From positions 1 to 64,000 of the forward strand of contig JAKVCC010000012.1 of the NCBI GenBank assembly GCA_022448265.1: a stretch of 64,000 nucleotides of DNA, written 5' to 3'. Within the stretch, counting starts at the first letter, position 1, and each line of letters starts with the position of its first letter. Shown here piece after piece: positions 54,462 through 63,558 of this stretch. The notes beneath the pieces are model-generated. The model did no database searches and was not told the origin of the DNA. It saw nothing but the letters and a program-made list of their open reading frames with translations. The translations under genes were made by a program, and so were the position numbers. The DNA comes from Pirellulales bacterium. GTDB taxonomy: Bacteria > Planctomycetota > Planctomycetia > Pirellulales > Lacipirellulaceae.

Positions 54462-55874
54462 TCAGTCGCCTGCGGCGTGCCCGCCAGAAGGTGCCAATCC
54501 TTCGCTGGCCGGCTCGGCCACTGCCACCCCTCGGATCGGGCGGAGCCGATCGAAAAGGAACAATCCTACACAACCCGCTAGGCCACAGACGGCCGCGGCC
54601 AGGAAAGGCCCGGTGGCCTGGAATTCAGCGGCATTGGGGTCCCAAATCCGCGGAGCGATCCAGGTGAATACGGTGCTCCCCAGGCCAGAAATCGTGATCG
54701 TCAGGCCAATCGTTGTTGCGCGGAGATCGTCCGGCATGTGCTCCGACATATAACCCGAGTGGGACCATCGCATAAACTGGCGCACGAACTCGAACGCTGC
54801 CACGCTCCAAAAAAGTTGCCATACCAGCTGGCTGGCGCCGATCGCCAGCACCGCCAGCGAAAAGCAGCCGAGCATCCCGACCGCAGCGATGCCAGGAGCA
54901 CGTCGCCCCGCGAGCAGTCCTACTGCGGCACCGCCGGGGATCCACATTGCCACTTTGAGAAGATTTAGCCAGATCCAGCCATTGTCGGCGCCGCCGGCGA
55001 GGATCAGCCCCATTTCCTTGGCGCGATAGGGGAGAAACTGGTTGGATGCCTGAAATACGGGGCCCCCAAAGAGGCACAGCGCTGCGACCAAGGCCCAAAA
55101 CTTGGGATCTCGCGTCAATCGCTGCAAATCGCCGATTGTTTGGCTCCAGCCGGGAGCCAGGGCGTGGTCGAAACGGCCGGGACGCTGCCCCCACAATCCA
55201 ATGAAAGTGGCAGAGAGCAGTGTCGTCACGGTCAGCAACCAGAACATTAGCTCGAAATCGGCAAGCGCGGGTGCCGACATCGTGGGCTCAAGATTGAGCA
55301 ATCGCGCCCCGAAGTCGGACCAGTTGCCCGCGCCCAGCAGCGATGCGAATTCGTCGTAGTAGATTAGGCAGCGACCACCCAGCTGGCCAAACACGCTCCC
55401 CACTCCCAAAGAGACCATCATTGCGCCGTTGGAGAATCCTTTTTTCTCCGGGGCAACCATTTGAACGAGCGATATTCCGGCAATCCACATCATCGCACCG
55501 GTGAGTCCCTGCCAGATGGCAAGCGCAGAAATCAGATTTGGGTGCGGATGGGTGGTTAGGGCCAGCGGAATCAAAACTTTGCCCAGCAGGGCGCCACACC
55601 AGACGGCCCGTTCGCCGTAGCGCCGCGCCAGCAGTCCTGCCAGTAGGGGACCGACGATCCAAGGCAGAACCTTGTATTTGACGACCTCAGCCCACACGTC
55701 AAGCGGAAAACTGCCGCCGGCGAGTCGCGCTGCCTCCGAGCGGGCCTCAAAATAGAGCGGCAAGGCGTACTCGAGCATGTTGATGTAAAAGAAGCTCACC
55801 AGCGCTACGGGTACGACAATCAGGAGCCGCGCGGTGCCTGCCGCAGAGCGTTGATCGGGTTGTTGCACGGTCAT
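54462..55874 (-). CDS. Major facilitator superfamily transporter
   Basis: 470 residues with about 12 hydrophobic helices. LLAGLLARRYGERAVWCGALLGKVLIPL is the loop 2-3 region of MFS proteins, though the GXXXDRXGRR signature is altered. A short N-terminal tail (QQPDQRSAAG) and a Gly-rich C-terminus are cytoplasmic. Substrate unknown; neighbours suggest a sugar or sugar-acid carrier. It shares direction with the DUF4838-type gene, 41 bp upstream of it, and is divergent from the enolase-superfamily gene. Confidence 0.88.
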   Translation of the reverse strand: MTVQQPDQRSAAGTARLLIVVPVALVSFFYINMLEYALPLYFEARSEAARLAGGSFPLDVWAEVVKYKVLPWIVGPLLAGLLARRYGERAVWCGALLGKVLIPLALTTHPHPNLISALAIWQGLTGAMMWIAGISLVQMVAPEKKGFSNGAMMVSLGVGSVFGQLGGRCLIYYDEFASLLGAGNWSDFGARLLNLEPTMSAPALADFELMFWLLTVTTLLSATFIGLWGQRPGRFDHALAPGWSQTIGDLQRLTRDPKFWALVAALCLFGGPVFQASNQFLPYRAKEMGLILAGGADNGWIWLNLLKVAMWIPGGAAVGLLAGRRAPGIAAVGMLGCFSLAVLAIGASQLVWQLFWSVAAFEFVRQFMRWSHSGYMSEHMPDDLRATTIGLTITISGLGSTVFTWIAPRIWDPNAAEFQATGPFLAAAVCGLAGCVGLFLFDRLRPIRGVAVAEPASEGLAPSGGHAAGD

Positions 55875-56127
55875 AGGGATCGCCCCTGTGAGTGAACCTA
55901 GGGTATTTCGTCAGTTGCCGTTCTATGGAATACTTGTGCACTCCTGGGTACGCCCATCGCCCGCACCTATTACCATTCGATTGTCACGTGTTTGGTTTTT
56001 CGGCGAAGGACGGTGGCTCCACTTTCCAGGTGGAAAATTTATGACTCGGAGAGTCGTGTTACAATGGAGCTAGTCCAAAGTCATTGAGCTCGATGAAGCG
56101 CTCGCGCGACCCTAGCCATTTATCACT
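55875..56127. promoter_or_regulatory. Divergent promoter region, MFS / enolase-superfamily genes
   Basis: About 250 bp between divergent genes. Must hold both promoters; no clear operator is seen. Confidence 0.35.
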
Positions 56128-57282
56128 ATGAAGATAACGTCGATCAACACGCATGTCATGGGTATTCCGGGACCGGGCGGGCGGGGGCCGCAGCGCAATT
56201 GGATTTTTGTGGAGGTTCACTCTGATGAGGGCCTCACGGGCGTGGGCGAAGCGACGACCGAATATCACGAACTGGCCGTTGTCGCGATGATCGACGAGCA
56301 CTTCGCGCCGTTGCTGGTGGGCCAAGACCCGACCCGCATCACGCATCTTTGGCAGCAAATGCGACGGTTTTTCTGGTGGCGCGGCGGTGTTGTTGCCACC
56401 AGCGCGGCCAGTGGCATCGAGCAGGCGCTCTGGGACCTCGCCGGCAAGGCCTACGAGCAGCCCGTCTACAAGCTGCTAGGAGGCGCTGTGCGCGACCGCG
56501 TGCGGGTCTACGCGCGGAGTGACCTGGGATTGGCAGGCGACGCTGAGGAAGCCCGCACCGCAGTCGAGGAAGGATTCGATGCCTTCAAGTTCGGGTCGGG
56601 CAATTACGTAGTTCCCTTCGATGACGAAAAACAAGTCGACGTTGCCCTGGCGGCCTGCCAAGGCATTCGTGATGCGGCTGGGCCGGACTGTGATTTGATG
56701 ATCGACTGCGGCGGCATCTATTCGCAGCAAGCCGCCCACCGGTTGATCGCTGGCCTTAGAAAAATCGGCATGCTGTTTGTCGAAGAGCCCGTGAATGCCG
56801 ACACGCCAGCGGGGCTCGTCGCGCTCCGGCAAGCGTTTCCGGAAATACGGATCGCCGCGGGGGAGCGGCTCGTCACCCGCTGGGGATTTCGCCAGTGGCT
56901 GGAACAGGGCGCGGTCGACGTGATTCAGGCCGACATCTCGCACTGCGGCGGCATCGGCGAACTCTTGCGGATCGCGGCCTATGCCGAGGTGTACAACGTG
57001 CAGATGGCGCCCCACAATCCGTACGGTCCGGTCGCCCTGGCGGCCAACCTGCAAGCTTGCGCCAGCATGCCCAACTTCATGATCCTCGAACATTGTCGGC
57101 ACCGGCCGTGGCTTGACGAGGTGCAGGTCGAGGGGCACGTGGTAAGAGGCGGCCACATCGAACTCAGCGACCGTCCTGGTCTGGGGATTGAGCTGGATTG
57201 GGACTACGTCAAGCGGCACCCGTACCAGCCCTTGCCGTTGCGAACGTTTTCAGACCCGAGCGGTGGCCTGCCGATGGTTTAG
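56128..57282 (+). CDS. Enolase-superfamily (mandelate racemase/galactonate dehydratase-like) enzyme
   Basis: 384 residues. N-terminal capping domain and TIM barrel. The three metal ligands fall at DLMIDCGG (Asp, about 193), LFVEEP (Glu, about 219/220) and AAGERL (Glu, about 246). The Asp-His dyad is DVIQADISHCGG (Asp, about 269) and APHNPYGPV (His, about 296), with a late Glu in LEHCRH (about 321). In galactonate dehydratases the first ligand is followed, two residues later, by a His (D-x-H); here that position is Gly. Family members dehydrate sugar acids to 2-keto-3-deoxy acids, the substrates of HpcH/HpaI aldolases. The missing His points to a different stereochemistry or substrate. Confidence 0.9.
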   Translation: MKITSINTHVMGIPGPGGRGPQRNWIFVEVHSDEGLTGVGEATTEYHELAVVAMIDEHFAPLLVGQDPTRITHLWQQMRRFFWWRGGVVATSAASGIEQALWDLAGKAYEQPVYKLLGGAVRDRVRVYARSDLGLAGDAEEARTAVEEGFDAFKFGSGNYVVPFDDEKQVDVALAACQGIRDAAGPDCDLMIDCGGIYSQQAAHRLIAGLRKIGMLFVEEPVNADTPAGLVALRQAFPEIRIAAGERLVTRWGFRQWLEQGAVDVIQADISHCGGIGELLRIAAYAEVYNVQMAPHNPYGPVALAANLQACASMPNFMILEHCRHRPWLDEVQVEGHVVRGGHIELSDRPGLGIELDWDYVKRHPYQPLPLRTFSDPSGGLPMV

Positions 57283-57465
57283 AGTGTTTGGTCCTTGGTC
57301 TTTTCTACGGTCAAACCCACTCCCTGATCCTGCACATTGATTGGCTCTGGGCCGTTCTGATGGTACGGTGCAGACTCTACGACAAGTTATTTTGCAGCTA
57401 TTCTCAGAGCACTATTCGCCCTCTAAGCACTAGTCTCCAGGGTGCGTATCTGGTTTGGAGAAACG

Positions 57466-58530
57466 ATGCAGCACGCGAATACCGCCAAGCCTCGCCATGC
57501 CCCTGTTGCGCTGATCAAACGGTCTGTCACGCGCAGGTTCGAAGCCACTCACCGCCGTGCTTTTACGCTCGTCGAACTGTTAGTGGTGATTGCTATCATT
57601 GGCGTTCTGGTCGCCTTGTTGCTGCCGGCGATTCAGGCGGCTCGCGAAGCGGCGCGGCGGACCCAATGCGTCAACAACTCCAAGCAGCTCGGTCTCGCCG
57701 TGGCCAACTTTGAGTCCCAAAACGGACGTTTGCCCGCGGGTGGGAACTATCCGGGAAAAGAGTATTCCATGATGCTGATCATTTTGCCATATATCGAGGC
57801 GAGTCCGCTCTACGGCCAATATGCCTTCGATGAGCGCATTTACTTTTTCGAGAACAAGGAGGTCACACGCATTCAGCTGCCGGCCTACGTTTGTCCCAGT
57901 GACGATGCACTGGGACGATTCTGGGGGAACGATAGCATCGGCGACAGATTTGCCCGCTCCAACTATGCCGCTTCCTACGGCAGTTCGGGGCAGGCGCCAG
58001 ACCTCGATCCCGCGGGTACGCATTATGCCCATGTCCGTCCATACGATCATGACGGTCCGCAACTGGAGAGTGACGGCATGTTCCGCATCCAGGCCAGCAA
58101 GATGGGACGCAGATTGGCGGAGGTCACTGACGGGACCTCGCAGACTGCCATGATTGCCGAAATAATTGCAGGGCAAAGTGACAGGGTTGTCGACACCAAC
58201 GACCGAGGCGACCTGCGCGGTCTATGGGCCCACATCTGGATGGGAGCGGCCGCTTACACGCATTGGCTCACGCCCAATAGCAGTGTCGGGGATGCGTTAC
58301 GGATCCAATGGTGCGTCGACATGCCCGAGCAAGGATTGCCTTGCACCGACTCTGACTTTCCGAGCATTCCAGGGGGTCACGAATACGCAGCCGCCCGCAG
58401 CCATCATCCGGGCGGTGTGAATGTCACTTTTGGTGACGGCCACGTTGGCTTCTATGCCGACGAAGTCGATTACGACCTGTGGCAGGCGGTAGCCACCATG
58501 GACGGGGGCGAGGTGACCGGCGCACCGTGA
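57466..58530 (+). CDS. DUF1559 family protein with prepilin-type N-terminus
   Basis: 354 residues from the ATG at 57466, preceded by GGAG at a good distance; the ORF opens at a GTG at 57442. Hallmark planctomycete protein. The N-terminal RRAFTLVELLVVIAIIGVLV is a type IV pilin-like signal with Glu at +5, followed by the conserved LLLPAIQAAREAARR and NNSKQLGLAVANFES. The C-terminal part ends with HPGGVNVTFGDGHVGFYAD, another family hallmark. It is processed by a prepilin peptidase and localised to the envelope; function remains unknown. It stands alone on the plus strand here. Confidence 0.95.
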   Translation: MQHANTAKPRHAPVALIKRSVTRRFEATHRRAFTLVELLVVIAIIGVLVALLLPAIQAAREAARRTQCVNNSKQLGLAVANFESQNGRLPAGGNYPGKEYSMMLIILPYIEASPLYGQYAFDERIYFFENKEVTRIQLPAYVCPSDDALGRFWGNDSIGDRFARSNYAASYGSSGQAPDLDPAGTHYAHVRPYDHDGPQLESDGMFRIQASKMGRRLAEVTDGTSQTAMIAEIIAGQSDRVVDTNDRGDLRGLWAHIWMGAAAYTHWLTPNSSVGDALRIQWCVDMPEQGLPCTDSDFPSIPGGHEYAAARSHHPGGVNVTFGDGHVGFYADEVDYDLWQAVATMDGGEVTGAP

Positions 58531-58987
58531 CCGGCCTACGCGTAACTGGCCCTTGCCCACAATTCGGTCGCGAATCACCTGCGGACCGGGGGTGCGGGGA
58601 GTGGGAATAGCCGCTATGCGGGCGCTTCTTCGGATACTAACTCATCCGGCTATAGCTTCCTGGGGTGGGAGCCCACCGTACATCACGAGTCGAGTCAGCG
58701 CCTGCGAATCACTTCAGGATTTCACACCCCCCAATCTTTAGGCACGAGTTGGATCTAAATCGACTCCTCTCGTGCCTCGTAACTCACAACTGCCCTCGAA
58801 CCACCTTGCAACTCGTGGCGCTATTGGGGGGCGGCTACTCTGTCACAACTGCCATGTGCAAGAAGCCCCCCACCCCCCCGGGGTTTGGGGGTATCGCAGT
58901 TCCGGCATGCGCTGCCAACACGCGTTGCCTGCTGGCGATGGCGGAACTGTTCCGACTTGTTCCGGCCTACGAGTACGGCCTAGTGGT

Positions 58988-59022
58988 CGTATGCGCGCAA
59001 AAAACCGTATGCGCGCAAAAAA
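58988..59022. repeat. Two-copy imperfect 18-bp tandem repeat
   Basis: CGTATGCGCGCAAAAAAC is followed directly by CGTATGCGCGCAAAAAAA, just beside the terminator. On the minus strand the second copy supplies the T-tract after the hairpin. Confidence 0.8.
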
Positions 59023-59025
59023 AGA

Positions 59026-59052
59026 GGGTACAGTGCATCGGGCACTGTACCC
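59026..59052 (-). terminator. Strong Rho-independent terminator of the PEP-CTERM gene
   Basis: An 11-bp perfect stem (GGGTACAGTGC with GCACTGTACCC) and a 5-base loop. On the minus strand it is followed by CTCTTTTTTT. It lies about 30 bases after the stop at 59084. Confidence 0.85.
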
Positions 59053-59083
59053 CCGTGAGGTTAGCATTCAAACGCGACGCCGA

Positions 59084-59977
59084 TTAGCAGTGCCGACGAC
59101 GAAGCAGAAGCAAACTGGAACCCAGGGCCAGCATGGTCAGGCTTGCCGGCTCGGGGACGATTTCATACATAACGTTGTCGAATGTGACGTCTCTGGACAT
59201 TTGAATTGCAAAGTGCGTCGCCTGAGCGGGAGGTGCGCTCGCACCTATGCTCGCACTTTGTATCCACGCGCCTCCGACTGCCGGACGGTGATAGGCGGTG
59301 CCGACCGACATAAAGCCATCTCCACCGACCTCCACCTCAAGCATGACCTGCAACCAACCCTCCGCATCGGTAACCGACGAGCCAGCCGTCCAGTCAAGCG
59401 CACCAGCGGGCTGAGCACCACCGCCGCCGACACCAAGTCCGCCACTAGCACCCCCCTTAAGAAGCGCTTGCATTACTGTTTCTTCCCAAGGCACACCAGC
59501 ACCATTGTCCGAGGAAAGGGAATCACTGCCAATAAACAAGTGCGAATTGCCGCCAATGCCGCCGTCAGCGTTGGTGTTGTTGGATAAATTGGCATGTGCC
59601 CAGAGCCGAACGATAGAATTCGCCGGGACAGCTCCTCCTGGAATCGCAAAGGAATGGCCGTGGCCCGGGGCGTTACCGTTCATATTGGAAATACCATTGG
59701 TATTGTCATAACCACTTGGTGATCTACCCGCCGCGGGGTGAGGACCATTTGCGTCGACAATGATCGCTGGATCCTGCGGGTTGTCGTGCACATAGTAGTC
59801 GCCCCAACCACTGGCAGCGTAGAGTGGGTCACCATTAAATGACCCAGGGCCGGAATCCGCTTGACGTCCCGTGTAGCTATTAAAATCGTCGATGAGAATT
59901 CCCTGAGCGGATGCATTCGCTGCCGCAATCGCGACAGTTAAACACATGATTGCCGCAATACTTTTCCTGACAAACAT
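59084..59977 (-). CDS. PEP-CTERM sorted exported protein
   Basis: 297 residues from the ATG at 59977, which has a G-rich ribosome-binding stretch (GGGGGGGGAG); the ORF itself opens two codons earlier at TTG. Sec signal peptide (about 1-25, ending ASAQG). The mature part is Gly-, Asn- and Ser-rich and probably a secreted beta-sandwich. The C-terminus VPEPASLTMLALGSSLLLLRRR is a textbook PEP-CTERM tail (VPEP motif, helix, Arg cluster) recognised by an exosortase. No exosortase gene is in the window. Possibly linked with the EPS, as exosortases often are. Confidence 0.93.
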   Translation of the reverse strand: MFVRKSIAAIMCLTVAIAAANASAQGILIDDFNSYTGRQADSGPGSFNGDPLYAASGWGDYYVHDNPQDPAIIVDANGPHPAAGRSPSGYDNTNGISNMNGNAPGHGHSFAIPGGAVPANSIVRLWAHANLSNNTNADGGIGGNSHLFIGSDSLSSDNGAGVPWEETVMQALLKGGASGGLGVGGGGAQPAGALDWTAGSSVTDAEGWLQVMLEVEVGGDGFMSVGTAYHRPAVGGAWIQSASIGASAPPAQATHFAIQMSRDVTFDNVMYEIVPEPASLTMLALGSSLLLLRRRHC

Positions 59978-60130
59978 TAGCAAACTCCCCCCCCAATAAA
60001 AGGAAACAAACCAGAAATTTTATTACAATTGCGCACCAACAACGGATGCAGCAACAAGTCAGCCCAAACCCGTCATAACTATCTTAACCCGTGCAAAGTA
60101 AGCGGGATCGGCGTGACCGTCAAGCATTTT

Positions 60131-60160
60131 CCAGCCTTTTCCAGCCTTTTCCAGCCTTTC
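60131..60160. repeat. Three-copy 10-bp tandem repeat
   Basis: CCAGCCTTTT occurs three times in a row (the third copy ends in TTTC) in the gap upstream of the PEP-CTERM gene. The gap (59978-60291) has no other feature I can name. Confidence 0.8.
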
Positions 60161-60291
60161 ACACCTGCTTTTTTACCAGGATATAGCTTGTTTCCGGCTG
60201 TAATACTCATAATCTCTCGTATCCGGCAAGCTGTGAAACTCAGTCGGACCGACACCATGGCGAGGCTTATTTCGCATTTTTTCAGAGGAGA

Positions 60292-61632
60292 TCACACTCG
60301 CCGCATTCCGCGCATGGATTTTTCGATATTCCATGGATGACCGTAGGCGTCTCGGGCGGCAGCATTGATTTCGGCCATTGCCTGGGGATCCATTTTGCGG
60401 GGAAAGGGCATCCGCTGCGGGGTGGCCGTGCGGTGCACCATCTCCAGGACCGTGTCGGTGGTCCGGAGTATGGCCTGCGAAGAGACGTTGGCGATGTTGT
60501 CCAGCTTGGTGTGAAACGCCCACTGCCCTCCCGTACGAAAGCACCACACCGAGGGAATGCCCAGCATGTTGAGCGGAAACATGTCGGAATAGATCACAAC
60601 TTGGTCAACCAGCGCGGCGCCGTGTTTACGAGCGTCGTACGTTTTTCGGACAAAGCCGTGTAACGCCGGCGTGCCGGCCAGGGTCACGGTGTCTTCGCCG
60701 GCGATCGCCCCAATCGAATCGAGGTTGATGCAAACCTTGATTTTGGCGGCATCGGTTACCTGTCGGGTGGCGTAGAGATACGAACCTACGCTCAAGCGTT
60801 CTTCGACTCCGAAGCAGACCAGTCGTACAGTACGATTTAATCGAGCCCGCCGCAGCAACCGTGCCAGTTCCATGACGGCCGCCGTGCCGCTGGCGTTGTC
60901 GTTAGCGCCTGGCGAGCCTGCCACCGAATCGATGTGGCTGGTGATAAGAATGACGTCGCTGGCCGATTTGCCCTGGCCAGGAATCTCGGCCCACACATTT
61001 TGGCTTTCCGACGCGACGCGTCGGCCCGTGGTGGTAACCGAGAGCCTGGTTTTCCCTTGTTTTAGCCTGGTTTTCCCTTGTTTTAGAATGTCGACGGCTA
61101 CCAAATGGGGCACCCCCACCACAGGAAGACCAAAGTCGAGCATCCATTGGGGCGCGGCACCTACCGAAATCGGCGTGCGGTACTGAGTGCGATGGTCCAC
61201 TACCACCAGTGCCTTGAGTCCCGTTTTCATCAGGCGGCGGCGCAAGGCAGGTGACCTCAGGTTAAGCGACCCCAGTAGTAGACCTATCTTCCCTTTCAAC
61301 CCGGGCTGCTGCAGGTCGCAGCTAGTACCCGTTTGCAGGAAGACAAGGTCGCCGGTCACGCCTTGCTCGGGTGTGTTGGGCGTGTACAGCATGGGACGGG
61401 CGGAACTTATGCGACGCGGTTTCTCGCCGTTCACGATCTCCAGGCGGCATGTTTGAGGAAGGTAGTCGGGGAAGCGGAAGCGAAATTGCCCGGAAGCGAG
61501 TCCTAGACGCTGGAAGTGGCGCTCGACCGAGTGGGCAGCTTTTTTCTCCGCCTGACTGCCTGCCACTCGGCTGCCAATCTCAACGCTTAGCATGTGAAGA
61601 TGTTTTTCAATTTCTCTAATAGAAGCGCTCAT
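60292..61632 (-). CDS. M28-family zinc aminopeptidase-like protein
   Basis: 446 residues from the ATG at 61632 (the ORF opens two codons earlier at TTG). M28 motifs in order: SHIDSVAGSPGANDNASG (metal His and bridging Asp), CFGVEERLSVGS (catalytic Glu pair), INLDSIGAI (metal Asp) and AFHTKLDNIANV (last metal His). A PA-type insert domain spans about 80-200. No signal peptide is evident, unusual because many M28 peptidases are exported. An exact seven-residue duplication (LKQGKTR twice) lies in the insert. Probable aminopeptidase or carboxypeptidase of unknown substrate; the downstream-oriented neighbour encodes a secreted hydrolase-like protein. Confidence 0.88.
   Translation of the reverse strand: MSASIREIEKHLHMLSVEIGSRVAGSQAEKKAAHSVERHFQRLGLASGQFRFRFPDYLPQTCRLEIVNGEKPRRISSARPMLYTPNTPEQGVTGDLVFLQTGTSCDLQQPGLKGKIGLLLGSLNLRSPALRRRLMKTGLKALVVVDHRTQYRTPISVGAAPQWMLDFGLPVVGVPHLVAVDILKQGKTRLKQGKTRLSVTTTGRRVASESQNVWAEIPGQGKSASDVILITSHIDSVAGSPGANDNASGTAAVMELARLLRRARLNRTVRLVCFGVEERLSVGSYLYATRQVTDAAKIKVCINLDSIGAIAGEDTVTLAGTPALHGFVRKTYDARKHGAALVDQVVIYSDMFPLNMLGIPSVWCFRTGGQWAFHTKLDNIANVSSQAILRTTDTVLEMVHRTATPQRMPFPRKMDPQAMAEINAAARDAYGHPWNIEKSMRGMRRV
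61043..61084 (-). repeat. Exact 21-bp in-frame tandem duplication in the M28 gene
   Basis: The plus-strand unit AGCCTGGTTTTCCCTTGTTT plus one T occurs twice without mismatch. It adds seven residues to the protein and keeps the frame. Confidence 0.95.
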
Positions 61633-61647
61633 TCCCAACCGGCTCCC

Positions 61648-63234
61648 CTACTGCACGACAATCTCTACCCATGTGATCTCGACGTCCTCATCCGCAAAGA
61701 CTTCGACCAGATTGTAGCCTTCACTCACCGCCGATGCCGGCACGTCGTAGATGTGGCGGTCGCCTAGTTCGGGAGGTTTCGACCCAGCCGCCTGCACATG
61801 GACGGGAGCTGTGAGCTTCGACCAAGAGCAGCCAATACCGTTGAGGTGGACGCGGGGTGGTGAGGACGCGTCGGCCAGTTTTAATTTCAATTCAATGTGG
61901 GTCCGCTCGTCCGCTCGTGGCTCAGGACCAATGTGCAGGCGAAACACACCGTGCCGGCCGGTGAAGGGGAGCCATTGTGCTGAACGGGACGCGCCCGCGG
62001 CCCACGGCGCAGTGATCGACAGGGCATGGCGTCGCGAACTGTTGCAGAGTACCTGGTAAGAGCCGGCATCCGCCAATAATCGATCGTAGTCGCAGCGTGG
62101 CCAGTACTGATAGGGCCCGGTAAAAAGATTAAAAAAGTAGACTCCATCGGCCCCGCGGTGCAGCCCGCTTGCCAAGACGCCTCGCATTTCCTCGTGGGTC
62201 ATCGTGCGACGCCCACTGGCGCCCGAATTGATCCCGTCTCCCAGGCTCACCGCCACATCCACGTCAGTCCCGACCAACAATCCTTTCCACGTTTCGATTG
62301 GCATATCGGTATCGACTGAAAACCAAAACGAGCCCGCCACGATCAGGTCGACCAGCCCAGCGCGCGCCCATGCGACTGCGTCTAGACCATGCCGGCGTGC
62401 GATCCAAGGCTTTCCCGGTACACGTACGGCCAACTCGACCGGGTGTCCCAATCGTTTTGCTGCTTTTCGCGTCAAGCTGCGAGCTTGTTCGATGAATGTC
62501 AACATGAGCTTCGCGCCTTCATGCTCACGCCCATCTCGAAAGTAGAGCCAAAAGCGGAGAAAGTCGAGTTCCAAACCGTCTAGGTCGTAACGGGAGCACA
62601 CCTCCTGGACGAGATTCATGTAGTGGTGTCGCACCGCGGGTTGCTCGTAATCCAATCCATGTTCCAGGTGCCACTCGGGATGCGACTTCCAGAAAGTGCT
62701 ATGGTATGGGTGGTCGGGCCGATTCGGGTGATGGGAGTCGTTCATGCGGAGCGAGATCCATGGCGACACACGTTTTTTTCGCGCGCGGTCAATCATTCGC
62801 TTGGGATAGTCGCACCCTTTGTCATGTAGCGCCCACGTGTTTTTGATCCACTGCGCCTCGTGAGCGTCGGGCCCCATTCTTCGCGCCGGCTCAATGCCGG
62901 AAAACAGTGGCTGGTCTTGACCGGCATTTGGGTCATAACCGTCCCAGATAGATTCCCAGACATCGCTGCGATAGTTTGTGCGTTGCGCATTGACATTGAT
63001 CAGTAGATCGGTAACGCCGGCTGCCGCGTGCAGATCCACAAACTTATCAATTGTTGCTGGCGTGACAGGTCCGAAAGTCCCCACAAAGTATTCAGTACTG
63101 TCCAGATTGTAGAATAGCCGACCAGGCGAAGCGTTGTCGTCGCTTGTTTTCTCCGCGCCCCACCCAATAAGAAACAAAAGGCTAAAAGCCATCAGGCTGC
63201 AGACGAACTGAAATAAACGAAATGCGCCTCCCAC
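61648..63234 (-). CDS. Exported TIM-barrel glycosidase-like protein (GHL10-type candidate)
   Basis: I choose a GTG at 63234, which has GGAG ten bases upstream and gives a clean signal peptide (AFRLFQFVCSLMAFSLLFLIG); the ORF opens at another GTG at 63306, and an ATG at 63192 is also possible. About 528 residues. The barrel region has GVTDLLINVNAQRTN, SPWISLRMND, YDLDGLELDFLRFW (likely catalytic Asp/Glu) and GADGVYFFNLF. This fits the putative glycosyl-hydrolase-like GHL families common in planctomycetes. A beta-sandwich C-terminal domain ends in DVEITWVEIVVQ. It lies 15 bases upstream of the M28 gene, with which it is probably cotranscribed. Confidence 0.72.
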   Translation of the reverse strand: MGGAFRLFQFVCSLMAFSLLFLIGWGAEKTSDDNASPGRLFYNLDSTEYFVGTFGPVTPATIDKFVDLHAAAGVTDLLINVNAQRTNYRSDVWESIWDGYDPNAGQDQPLFSGIEPARRMGPDAHEAQWIKNTWALHDKGCDYPKRMIDRARKKRVSPWISLRMNDSHHPNRPDHPYHSTFWKSHPEWHLEHGLDYEQPAVRHHYMNLVQEVCSRYDLDGLELDFLRFWLYFRDGREHEGAKLMLTFIEQARSLTRKAAKRLGHPVELAVRVPGKPWIARRHGLDAVAWARAGLVDLIVAGSFWFSVDTDMPIETWKGLLVGTDVDVAVSLGDGINSGASGRRTMTHEEMRGVLASGLHRGADGVYFFNLFTGPYQYWPRCDYDRLLADAGSYQVLCNSSRRHALSITAPWAAGASRSAQWLPFTGRHGVFRLHIGPEPRADERTHIELKLKLADASSPPRVHLNGIGCSWSKLTAPVHVQAAGSKPPELGDRHIYDVPASAVSEGYNLVEVFADEDVEITWVEIVVQ

Positions 63235-63558
63235 AAGAAGTTCACTCCAGAGCAGAAAAATTGACGAGAATGATAACCGTCTGCGGTTCGTGTTGGGCAG
63301 GCACACTGGCCTCTGATAGCAATTTTGTCAAGATTTCGACTTCTTCTGTTAATCGCATCGACGAGACGACCCTTGCAAACGGTTGTTGCTTGCTTCGGAA
63401 GCCGTCAAATACCGGTCGCCAGGACGAACGTTACGTTGCCGGATATCATCCTCCAACTTAATCGCGATCTTCTCAATCGTTGTTAAGGGGAGCATGTTGG
63501 CGCTCATGATTGAATCAACCACCTGTTTTGATCAACAGGGTCTAAAAAATATTTGAAT
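63235..63558. other. Gap between the GHL-like gene and the lipoprotein gene
   Basis: About 320 bp on the minus-strand path between two same-direction genes. A 6-bp inverted repeat (CCTGTT...AACAGG) lies near 63517-63540 without a suitable T-tract. Nothing else is seen. Confidence 0.4.

Larger units (their letters stand above)
58531..59083. other. Convergent gap with G/C runs and repeats
   Basis: About 550 bp between convergent genes. It contains C-rich runs near 58866-58890, an 18-bp imperfect tandem repeat (58988-59022) and a strong terminator (59026-59052). No gene is supported; plus ORF 58772-59587 overlaps the PEP-CTERM gene and is a shadow. Confidence 0.45.

Noticed and set aside
56476-57219. 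247-residue minus-strand ORF
   Set aside because: Antisense to the enolase-superfamily gene, which keeps its metal-ligand motifs.
58772-59587. 271-residue plus-strand ORF
   Set aside because: Overlaps the PEP-CTERM gene and its terminator on the other strand; composition is low-complexity and without domains.
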